This document shows positions 22,008 through 34,000 of a DNA stretch of 64,000 nt, piece by piece. The stretch is from NCBI GenBank assembly GCA_009746045.1, contig RPFO01000027.1, positions 5,579,924 to 5,643,923 on the forward strand, in the 5' to 3' direction. Under the pieces are notes generated by a model. That model saw nothing but the letters and a program-made list of their open reading frames with translations. It made no database searches and was not told where the DNA came from. Both the position numbers and the translations under genes were made by a program. The stretch is from Mesostigma viride (lineage: Eukaryota; Streptophyta; Mesostigmatophyceae; Mesostigmatales; Mesostigmataceae). The first letter of the stretch is position 1; every line of letters begins with the position of its first letter.

Positions 22008-25000
22008 CTAACAAGGGATTGGTTTTCGTACTTGTTGCTGCAGGCACACGATGCAACAGTTGGGCACTTGCGGCTGGCACCAGCAGTTGACGTGGCCAAT
22101 TATGTGACCGCACGGCATCACCAGGCAGGTCGCGTTATCGCCCGTGGCCTGCAGGGGAGACTCGCAGATCAAGCACTCCAGGCCTGGTTGTTTGGCCAGG
22201 AGGAGTTCTGTGATGGGACACTCGATATATGAGGGGGTCGACAGACGCAGGGGAGAGCTTGCGCTGCTCATGGCGGGGCCGGCGGGCACAGCCTGATCGA
22301 AGGGGATCCTGCGGACTCCAGGAATAGAGTCTGGGAGAACGCAATGGTAGAAGGTGTGGAGGAACAGGTGCCAGCGGCTGCCGTCGTCGCGATAGTTGCT
22401 GGAACCCGCCACAACGCCGAATGGGTTTGCCACCGGCCGCGCAACCTTGCTCTTCCACGCAAAATCGGGCACGCTGCACAGCGCCATCGTGGGCGTGTTG
22501 ATCCTGCTGATGTTGCCGCTATACGTTACAATGTACATGGGGCAGATGGCACTTTGCCGGTAGACAACGAATTCATTGGGACCAGTGTTGCCATATGCAT
22601 CCCGTGCCTGCCGGCCAACCACCGAGTCGAAATGCTTGTCGGTGGACCGTGTCCGCCGGTCTTGGTCATGTTTCTCGGGCTCCCCACTCCACGAGGCGGG
22701 CTCATCCCGTGCCGGCACCGCCAGCACATCGCCAAGAAGGGCAGCGCACACAAAAAGCTTCCCGGTGGAACTGCCCTTTGCCACATGGTGGGGGTCATCG
22801 GTGAGGTAAATGCCGTCTCCAAACGTGCCTTTGGTAGTAGGTAGCGGCTGGTCCTGTCCCTGCAGACGTGTACACAAGGAAAAATGCCACATCTAGCTCT
22901 GGCTGATTAGAGAACAAATGAATCGTGGGATGGATTCTTGGCTGGATCATTCTCATGTCCTCAACAGTTGCTCTATATTCATTGCATGCTCTGGGAAAAT
23001 TGTTCCAGAACTAGGCTGCCAGCGGAAAGGCTGGTTCACCCTCACAAATCCTAGCTTGCTGGTTGCTTGAAGCACATTGTTAACAACCGAAGTCCAGAGG
23101 CTCAAAAACATTTACTGATGTGCAAAAGCAGCAATCCATAAAGGAGCGCGAAAGACAATGGTGAGGGCGGTTCATGATGCGAGTTCTTCAATGTTAGAAT
23201 TGGGGTCATTAATAGCTTGCACGATGCATCGACTAATGATAGCAGAACAGCCAGACTAGACGAGGCTTGAGGCAGTGTGTTTGTAGCTGCATGGTAGTGC
23301 TTCGAGCAGAGATGGACCCATCAAGCATCAGAAGAGGTACTAGTTAAAGGGGGATGCTCTACGAGTGTGCATGGAAGCGGTTATGGGAGTAAACAAGGCC
23401 AAAACTAACGCATCAGCCTGCCATGACAGCAGAGCTATTCTGTCTTGGAAATACAGTTAAATGCACTCGAAGTGACAGGTTACCCTTGCAGCAGCCCTAG
23501 CCTATAACATATACAGCAATACTCTCTATATCTAAGCGAAACTAGCCTGCCACTAGAAGAGCAGTCTGTAGCCCTACTACCACAGCCGCATAAAGCTGCG
23601 TGGTGATCAAAGGTCAGTTGCTGGCCAGCCACTGGTCAGCTGCTGGGCAGATATGAGTGAGGATACCCATGGGTGGTCCTCTCCCCCACATGTAGTACGT
23701 CATGGGGATGACGATGGCCATTGAAGATCTACTACAAGGATGCTGCTCAAGCAGGAGCGGTAGCATGAATTCATGGCCATCATGCTGCCATGGACCAAAT
23801 GGACGCGCCTGGTGGTCTCCTGTTCCATTTCAAACGGACTCATGCTTCTCTAAACTTTGTTTTTCAATCCTTGGGTAATAATACTATCTGATCCTCATTA
23901 AGAAGAAGTTTAGTGGTGATGACAAAGGTAAGCCTCTGTAGCTAGTTAAAACCCCGTCTAAGCGTGCTCAACTGGACATTCCTGAAGGTACATTCCAGGG
24001 TCCCTTTGTCCGATACTCACATCATATATCTCGGCAACGGCTTCATCACTGCTGTAGTGGAAGAGGAGGCTCTGCAAAGCACATGCACGAGACGAAGGAG
24101 TACAAGCGCAGCGCCAGAAATACAACCGTTGAGGTATTTGGTAGCTGCTCGCCGCAGCGGCAGAGGAGGCTCTGCCAACCACACACATGTGTGGCACAAG
24201 ATAGAATCAATTATTTACGTTGCAACGCAGTACTTGACAGGTGCAGTCCTGGCCGCTGAGCCAATTGTAGCGAAGGCGCAGCCAAACTCGCGCAATAGCC
24301 CGCCAACAAGGAAACAAGGTATGAGATTACAAGCTTAACTACAGATTACAAGCCAACTAGGATCAGGGATTAGTCCAAGCATTGATTAATTCTGTGCTCA
24401 CTGTTACAGTGATAGAGAACCACATAGATGTTGTAGTGACATAGAAGGCTCTGTCATGTGTCAACTACCCAGGAGATCTCAACGGTAGGAAAGGAGAATC
24501 ATAGTGCATGCATTAGTCTCCATCTGGCTCGTGGCTGCTGCCATAGATATAATACCGAGCAGCAGAGAACGAGGCTAACGCAATGCTGTTTAAAATAAAC
24601 CCAAAGGGAATGCTATTCTTGGGTGCAACTTGAGTATGCGAGCAGAGAATGCGGTAGACGGCCCTTCAGATGTACAAGAGTGCAGACAAAAAAGAGGCCG
24701 CAAACGGCTCACATAAACCTGCTCTGAGAGCTGGTTAGCTAAAAGCCATCAGCTACCACGCAGCTACTCCTCCTCAGTTTTCTAAGTAAGCACGTATAAA
24801 ACACCACACCCAGTACCTTGCACCACATGAATTCTGGTGATGCAAACTGCATCAGCATCAGGGTGATAGGTGACTCTTTGCAGCTGGGTGCGCAATCCAA
24901 TAGATGGCTGGCCACTGGCGTGTGCGTGCTTCAAAGAATTGCTTCTGGTGACCTAGGACTTTATCGCGTCGTTATCGTACCACTATAAATCACACAGTGC

Positions 25001-28000
25001 TGGGGCCACATTGAGCATGCGGCGACTACTCTATTTGTTTATCGAGATTAGTATTTCTCCGGCAGACCTGCTTACGACAGAGCTCATGTAGCAGTGCTCA
25101 TATCCGCTATACAATAAAGAATGACGCCATGCAGCTTGTGGCGCCTGGGACACCTGTGACAAGTGGTATGTAACAGGCAAGATTTTTGCCATGTCCTGGC
25201 ATTGAGATATGCATTGTGCGAATGGTTGTGGAGCATAGAATACGGTGATACAGCATGAGGCCTTATCGGGGCGTTACGGGATGCAGGAGGCATGATGATG
25301 GGATGGATTTGTTCAACTGCATCATACAATTACCGTTATTATTAGTACTAAATCTATTATTGTTACTAGTACCATCATGTTTGTTGCTATTATACCTGTG
25401 GCAGTGACAGAGTCACCTTGCATGGACATATAGGCCAAAACATCAACTACGGTTCATATTAAGCCCAAACTTGTCTTCTTTTGAACCTTTCCAGGAAAAT
25501 TTTAGTAATAAGATATGAGAGCACCCATGCTCCTTGTTATGCAAATTGTTGTGGCAGCAGCATCAGTGCAGGAGCGCACAGTGTGCAGTGCGGCTGATAC
25601 TACTAGCAGTAACATCTTAAAACCATCAAGTGCATTCAGCCTAGCTACTGAGAGTGAGTCTGAAACCGTCGAGTAATTCTCACCTACTGTAGCGTAGGAC
25701 ATGCAGCGGCGGGCCCAGCTTTAGTGCATGAAAACCAGGGGATCTTCCGCAGTGACTTTTTCCAACTAAGAGTTCCATTACATTTCGCAAGACATGTGCA
25801 ACACTTCATATGTAGTACTACTATACTTCATGGCAAGAGGCACCCACCTCGTGGAGGTTGTAGGGTCGCAGGTCCTCCCGTAATATGTCCTCGCGTGTCT
25901 TTGGCACTTTCTTTCCCAGCATCTGCAACCGCTTGTCATTGTATTGCTCCCACAGCTTCGGGTTCTGGACACGTGTAATACCTTCCACATTGAGGTCGAA
26001 CGATTTCACGTGGTTAGCCAAGGCCTGGTACTCTTTTGAACTGGGGTCTAGTTTGTACTTGATGGGTGCAGTCCCTGGGTCCGGCCTGCAACCGAGAGTA
26101 TATGTGTACAGAAAGGGCACATAGAATGAGGCAGTGCTAGAGGTTATATTCACTCGAACCGGACAGCAGATGGAGCCAGTGTGTCCTGTGCACAGGAAGA
26201 AAAATTAGCAATCAATTAGAAATCTATGACCTAAGGATACTGAAACCAATTGGCGCCAGCAATAAAGGGGAATATTGTGAATGAAAATGAAACAAGACCA
26301 ATTACTGATTATTGGTACACCAGCCTAAAATGGCTCAAGCGCTCAAGTCTTCCTCACGAAACACTAAAACAGTGATACTGTTGAGAAGTAGAAATGGTTA
26401 CACTATGGAATTTGCAAGATGTGTTTTCATAAACGAGAGACAAGAGCGCTGCCCAGGCTCTGCAGACCTAAACTGATGTTTGTTACTATCGTTGCCATTA
26501 TCCATGCAGTGTCTACATCAAAGCTATATTGTTCAGACGATAAGGCATTCAAAAAATTTGCAGCCGTCCGTCCTGTTGTCTGACTGGTCGCCATGGTGGC
26601 ATCATTGTCGATAATGGGTGGGTTCCATGATGAAAAGGAAATAATCATTCTTTAGCATAGGTACTAGAGGGAGGGAGGGAGGGAGGGAGGGAGGGAGGGA
26701 GGGAGGGAGGGAGGGAGGGAGGGAGGAGGGAGGGAGGGAGGAGGGAGGGAGGGAGGGAGGGAGGGAGGGAGGGAGGGAGGGAGGGAGGGAGGAGGAGGGA
26801 GGGAGGGAGGGAGGGAGGGAGGAGGAGGGAGGGAGGGAGGGAGGGAGGGAGGGAGGGAGGGAGGGAGGGAGGGAGGGAGGGAGGGAGGGAGGGAGGGAGG
26901 GAGGGAGGGAGGAGGGAGGGAGGGAGGGAGGGAGGGAGGGAGGGAGGGAGGGGGGAGGGAGGGAGGGAGGGAGGGAGGGAGGGAGGAGGGAGGGAGGGAG
27001 GGAGGGAGGAGGGAGGGAGGGAGGGAGGGAGGGAGGGAGGGAGGGAGGGAGGGAGGGAGGGAGGGAGGGAGGGGGAGGGAGGGAGGGAGGGAGGGAGGGA
27101 GGGAGGGAGGGAGGGAGGGAGGGAGGGAGGGAGGGAGGCGGCGGGCGGGAGGGAGGGAAGGCGGGCGGGCGGCGGGCGGGCGCGGGAGGGAGGGAGGGCG
27201 GGAGGGAGGGAGGGCGGGAGGGAGGGAGGGAGGGAGGGAGGGAGGGAGGGAGGGAGGGAGGGAGGGAGGGAGGAGGGAGGGAGGGAGGGAGGGAGGGAGG
27301 GAGGGAGGGAGGAGGGAGGGAGGGAGGGAGGAGCGAGGGAGGGAGGGAGGGAGGGAGGGAGGGAGGGAGGGAGGGAGGGAGGGAGGGAGGGAGGGAGGAG
27401 GGAGGGAGGGAGGGAGGAGGGAGGGAGGGAGGGAGGGAGGGAGGGAGGGAGGGAGGGAGGGAGGGAGGGAGGGAGGGAGGGAGGGAGGGAGGGAGGGGAG
27501 GGAGGGAGGGGAGGGAGGGAGGGAGGGAGGGAGGGAGGGAGGAGGGAGGGAGGGAGGGAGGAGGGAGGGAGGGAGGGAGGGAGGGAGGGAGGGAGGGAGG
27601 GAGGGAGGGAGGGAGGCAGGGTGGGAGGAGGGAGGGAGGGAGGGAGGGAGGGAGGAGGGAGGGAGGGAGGGAGGGAGGGAGGGAGGGAGGCGGGAGGGAG
27701 GGCGGGAGGGAGGGGGGAGAGGAGGGAGGGAGGGAGGAGGGAGGAGGGAGGGAGGGAGGGAGGAGGGAGGAGGGAGGGAGGGAGGGAGGAGGGAGGGAGG
27801 AGGGAGGGAGGAGGGAGGGAGGGAGGGAGGGAGGGAGGGAGGGAGGGAGGGAGGGAGGGAGGGAGGGAGGGAGGAGGGAGGGAGGGAGGGAGGGGGAGGG
27901 AGGGAGGGGGGAGGGAGGGAGGGAGGGAGGGGGCGGGCGGGCGGGCGGCGGGCGGGCGGGAGGGAGGGCGGGAGGGAGGGAGGGAGGGAGGAGGGAGGGA

Positions 28001-31000
28001 GGGAGGGAGGGAGGGAGGGAGGGAGGGAGGGAGGGAGGGAGGGAGGGAGGGAGGGAGGGAGGGAGGGAGGGAGGGAGGGAGGGAGGGAGGGAGGGAGGGA
28101 GGGAGGGAGGGAGGGAGGGAGGGAGGAGGGAGGGAGGAGGGAGGGAGGGAGGGAGGGAGGGAGGGAGGGAGGGCGGGCGGGGGGAGAGGCGGAGGGAGGG
28201 CGGGAGGGCGGGAGGGAGGGAGGGAGGGAGGGAGGGAGGGAGGGAGGGAGGGAGGGAGGGAGGGAGGGAGGGAGGGAGGGAGGGAGGAGGGAGGGCGGGA
28301 GGGCGGGAGGGCGAGGGCGGGAGGGCGGGAGGGCGGGAGGGCGGGAGGCGGGGGAGGGAGGAGGGAGGGAGGAGGGAGGGAGGGAGGGAGGGAGGGAGGG
28401 AGGGAGGGAGGAGGGAGGGAGGGAGGAGGGAGGGAGGGAGGAGGGAGGGAGGGAGGGAGGAGGGAGGGAGGGAGGGAGGGAGGGAGGGAGGGAGGGAGGG
28501 AGGGAGGGAGGCGGGAGGGAGGGAGGGCGGGAGGGAGGGAGGGAGGGAGGGAGGGAGGGAGGGAGGGAGGGAGGAGGGAGGGAGGGAGGGAGGGAGGGAG
28601 GGAGGGAGGAGGGAGGAGGGAGGGAGGGAGGGAGGGAGGAGGGAGGGAGGGAGGGAGGGAGGGAGGAGGGAGGGAGGGAGGAGGGAGGGAGGGAGGAGGG
28701 AGGGCGGAGGGAGGGAGGGCGGGAGGGAGGGAGGGAGGGCGGGCGGGAGGAGGGCGGGAGGAGGAGGGAGGGAGGGAGGGAGGGAGGGAGGGAGGGAGGG
28801 AGGGAGGGAGGGAGGGAGGGAGGGAGGGAGGGAGGGAGGGAGGGAGGGAGGGAGGGAGGGAGGGAGGGAGGGAGGGAGGAGGAGGGAGGGAGGGAGGGAG
28901 GGAGGGAGGAGGGAGGGAGGGAGGAGGGAGGGAGGGAGGGAGGGAGGGAGGGAGGGAGGGAGGGAGGGAGGGAGGAGGGAGGGAGGGAGGGAGGGAGGGT
29001 GGGAGGGAGGGAGCGAGGGCGGGCGGGAGGGAGGGAGGGAGGGAGGGAGGGAGGGAGGGAGGGAGGAGGGAGGGCGGAGGGAGGGAGGGAGGGAGGGAGG
29101 GAGGGAGGGAGGGAGGGAGGGAGGGAGGGAGGGAGGGAGGGAGGGAGGGAGGGAGGGAGGGAGGGAGGGAGGGAGGGAGGGAGGGAGGGAGGGAGGGAGG
29201 GAGGGAGGGAGGGAGGAGGGAGGGAGGGAGGGAGGGAGGGAGGGAGGGAGGGAGGGAGGGAGGGAGGAGGGAGGGAGGGAGGGAGGGAGGGAGGGAGGGA
29301 GGGAGGGAGGGAGGGAGGAGGGAGGGAGGGAGGGAGGAGGGAGGGAGGGAGGGAGGGAGGGAGGAGGGAGGGAGGGAGGGAGGGAGGGAGGGAGGGAGGG
29401 AGGGAGGGAGGGAGGGAGGGAGGGAGGGAGGGAGGGAGGGAGGGAGGAGGGAGGGAGGGAGGGAGGGAGGGAGGGAGGGAGGGAGGGAGGGAGGGAGGGA
29501 GGGAGGGAGGGAGGGAGGGAGGGAGGGAGGGAGGGAGGGAGGGCGGGCGGGCGGGAGGGAGGGAGGGAGCAGAGCCAAGAAACACATACCAGTCTAATAT
29601 TCAACGGGTCCACACGTTTATATTATTATTAGTGGCAGATTGAGACTGAATCAGCCCTCACAAAACCCCTCCAGTATATGAGTGGCGTGCCATGAAGCAA
29701 AACGAGGCATGGGCAACTCACCACATGTGAGGTCGCTTGGTGTCATCCCCCCACCACATGGGAGGCGCAACGGCGTTCAAGGATGGAGGCTCTGTGGGCG
29801 CTGCCCGGATGACATTCTCCTCATGTGATGTGGCTGCACGTGCGGCTGCTACTAGGATCCAGAAACGAGGACATCCAAGCACACATGAAGTGAGATGGGA
29901 AAGGGAGTAAACGCCTTGGAAACATTTGACCCCAATGTCACGCCAGATCTGACAAACCACAACGATGTCGTTAACGTAGCAACAGGAGCAAGTGGTTGCT
30001 TTGCTGCGTTTAAGTCAACATGAAAGGGACTAGCTGCTGGGCCTTGAACCTAGCTAGCTGTCGGTGACCTCGATAAAATTGATTTTTAATGTCTGCTGTG
30101 TAATGAGGTGCTGTAAAAAAAAGAGCTTTGAAAACAAATTTTTCGAGTCTAAGCAAAGACGGGGTGAGAACGTGAAAGTGCCCAGATAGAGGGTAATCCG
30201 CATGGTAAGAAGCACTGTCACTATTTTCTTGAACCTGAATTATGTAGCACGCAGTACACAGGATCCCACCAGAGACAAGGTGGGGACACTCCTGAAACTG
30301 AGGCTTTGGCTACTCCGCTCATGCTTGCAGCCTCAAGTAATTAAGTTTGATTGGTTATACATATCTGTACTCCCAACTATAAATGAGGATAATAAATGAG
30401 CCCAATACTTGTGCGTAAATAAATAATCTATGCCGATTGAAGGGATTCCATCACTGCCACAATCAAGAAGTCCATGTAAGATCTCTTCTAAAAACTCCTT
30501 TATTGAATGCTTCCTCAAATGCATTACCATATACACTCTTTTGCAGCATATATGTCCGCGACAGACTCCCTTCCACACTCCTGTATACACTCGTCTATAT
30601 ACGTTATTTATGTGTCTCTTTCTTCACTCCTTTCCACGCTTCTTTCTATACTGCCTAGAAGTATCTATGGTAGTATAATAATACTATCTATCCATGTACT
30701 ATACTTGAATATGCGGGAGCTTTATACAATCCTTTATACAACCCCTTATACAATCAATTATATCAACCTTTTAAACACAGTCTCTCCTGACAGTGTACCT
30801 GGATTCTCGGTAGCAGCTTGCGCCGCCGCAGATGCGCTAGTGTGTCCCGCAGTGCCCGCGCGTGCAGACGGGGAATTCGCAGCACCCGGTGAAGCCGATG
30901 CGGGTTTTGCAGGCGATGAGGCAGCACGATTGGTGGGGTTGCTGCCATTTGCATTGCCAGCGTTGACGTCAGGCCTGCTCCCACTTCCACTACTCGCATA

Positions 31001-34000
31001 ACGGGTGCGCTTGTTACTCTGTGTGGGACCCTCCGCGGGGTCGCCATCGCCAGCCGAGCTATTGCCAACATGACTGGCAGAACCACCACCGCTGCTGGAA
31101 TTTGCCGTCCTTGCGCGGGATCCTGCTGGCCCGGCGGCCTGTGACGTAACACACAGTCGTGGGAACAATCGCAGGGAAATCTGCGATGTGAGTACATACA
31201 CTGAGACAATAGGAACTGCGGATGCTTGGGAATGGGAAGGGTGTAACATGAACGGTAAATGATTGCGCGCCTGGCTGGCAAAAAACTTTCCCATGGTAAA
31301 ACCCACTGTAGAAGTCTACTCAACCAAAAAGACCAGCTGCTATCTATTGGACGCTACACAACATATTTGAGAACGATACAGAAACGTAAGAGAGAATAGC
31401 GACTGTCAAAAGCGAAGTGCGAAACAAGACGAACCGGAGCAAGCAAGGACACACCAAGCCAACACATGGCAGATCGATATACTTCTATGCTTGTAAAGAA
31501 TTTAGCACGGTTCAATGAGCAACATCTAGACATACTTGGGCCCGCTTCGTGTCACATAGCCAAGGTACGGTAACAACAAGCAAGTAGCACTAGTTGGTAT
31601 TTTAAAGGCTATCTGAAAGCAACCTTTTAAAGGGCCAGAGACATACAATCGTCTAGAAACATAGAACTAATATATTCAGCTACTTGTATAATATGAGGCT
31701 AGAATAGAAACATAGCACTATTACTAGCCGTATCATCAACATATAGAAGCAAGATACAGATACACCGTGGATATCCCAGCTAATTCCTAACTCTACTATG
31801 CTATAGAGCGAGGATATCCAACGACCAACATCGATCTGGAATTTACCTGGGGTCCCAATTCCGCCTTGTAGGCAGTTTCCACCTTGTCCTGCAACCCAAT
31901 CAAGGAACAACAGTGGGCATGAACAAGCATATAAAAGGCAACCATTCTTCCACATTAGTCTCTGGCCAACCAAGCGAATGTCTCACTGGCTTGAACTTTA
32001 TTAATACATGGGTCTTCACAGCTAAGTGTATGTTCATCTCCCCTTCCCTCTTCCCCTTCATACCTTCCCTTGGTTGGGTACTTTGTGCTACTCAGTGACG
32101 GGAACTAGGTGTCTCTGCGTTGACACAGCCTCGAATTAATTTCAAACTGTGTAACGAGAACTACCCAGAGTTTATAGTCCACATGCTTTGCTGCGTCTGA
32201 GTTCCTAAGGCAATGTGAATACAATGTATGCATAAGCCTTGTAATTTGAAACCCTGGTTGGTATGTGAATATAAATACCACATGGCTATTTACATAAGAC
32301 TGACAGCTAGTCGAGTCTCACATGTTTCCCTAGATAGGTACATTGGTACTAATTTGGGTACTGTGGTACATGACTGTTGTCAGTACCCAACTTATATAAA
32401 GAGTCCCGTCAGTGGAATTAAGGTACTTGAGTATCCTAGATACTAAGGGAACGTACATCTTGTGGAGTTATCTGTGATCGCACTATGTGACGAGACTGCT
32501 ATACCACTGAGTCATCGGGTGGCCTCACGACAAAGGTCTGCACCCAACTGTCACTGGCGGCCAGCCAGTGGAGTGAACGTGTTGATAAGGGTGAACCTAT
32601 TGTCTAATGACCAAGGAATCCACAGACACGTATTTGCAGCCTGTCAAGTATTAAACGAAATTGCATTCCTTGAAGCTCTCTGACAGTGTTCATAAACACT
32701 ATCCAACATTCTGCCATCATATCCTACGCAAAGCTCCCAGCAGAACAAGGTGTTTTTCAGACACTCAGAGAACGGAAGACAGCCTTTTAACCACAATAAC
32801 CACATCTTGTGTGAGCCTGTATGCCCAGGTAATAATGCTCGATTGCTGGAAGGGCGAACATGTGCGTTGCCACATGGAAAGGGGCAATTAGGAAAAGGGT
32901 GCTGCATGGTTTCTTCAAGCTAACGCCCAGCTCTTGTTTAGTAACAACGCAACGCAGCACACTGAGTACTAGCTCAGCCGAATATCAGCATTCATACAGG
33001 ATAGGGCTGGCAGCTGCCTCAGATATGCATCGCCTTGCGCCATGGTGATATGTTGACAGCTACATACCAAGCAGAAATTCCAAGGCACATCAAAGTAGCA
33101 TCGCATTGCTGTCAGAAATAAATTTGAACACCTACTAGGTAGAATTTCGTAGTGACAAAGATTATGTCTTTATATTAATCAATACAAATATGATAACTGG
33201 AATTACCACCGTTTCTCTCCGCCAACGACATGGTGCGGATCCCAGGTGGGACCATAAGCGTCAGCCATGAGTCATGGCTTGGACCTTAGGCAAGTGCAAA
33301 CGTAGATTGCATCTTCGTTAATAATTCACAATGTGACGGCGGTGATCAATAGCAAACGTTAGATCTACAACATCATCTAGATTTCGCCACAATTCCTTCA
33401 ACTGCAACAGGATACGTCCATCACACATCTACCAGCATTCCAGCGAGGCAAAGGTGGCGCTGGCATGCATAACTTTACACTTAGTGTAGTGCGCATTGTG
33501 GGTCGTACCACAACAAGGGTCACCTCGCCACTCTATTCAACATGAAACAGCTAACAGCACAGTGTACGAATCACTATATATAAAATATGTGACGCACAGC
33601 TACGGTACCGATATAGTAGAAATGGCACCTAGATTGCACGCAAAGTATTGTGCGGATTACTACAACAACTCCAGCATGTTGTCAGTATAAGTTTAGGAAT
33701 ATTTGACTAAATTATGCCGCATAAATTGTGACATGTTTGTCAGCAAAATCACAACTTGCCAAGTAGATTAATCTACCGGCCTGAAATAGAGTAGGTGGGC
33801 TTATATGTGATAATTTACCACAACACCTCTCTTTACGATATCGGCCAAGTTTCAATAACGATGCTGCATGGGCACACTTGGGCTATCTGAAAGATAATAG
33901 CCCAGACAATTGCAACCACGTACAGTGACAACTTTCCATCAATTACAATAGCATAATGCATCTAACTTAGTGGCATGGGCATAATAATGTGATCCAGAGA

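Noticed and set aside
26602-29613. Thousand-residue LPPS/GREGG proteins over the GGGA arrays
   Set aside because: They are the necessary translation of a stop-free tetranucleotide repeat in several frames on both strands, with no flanking gene structure.
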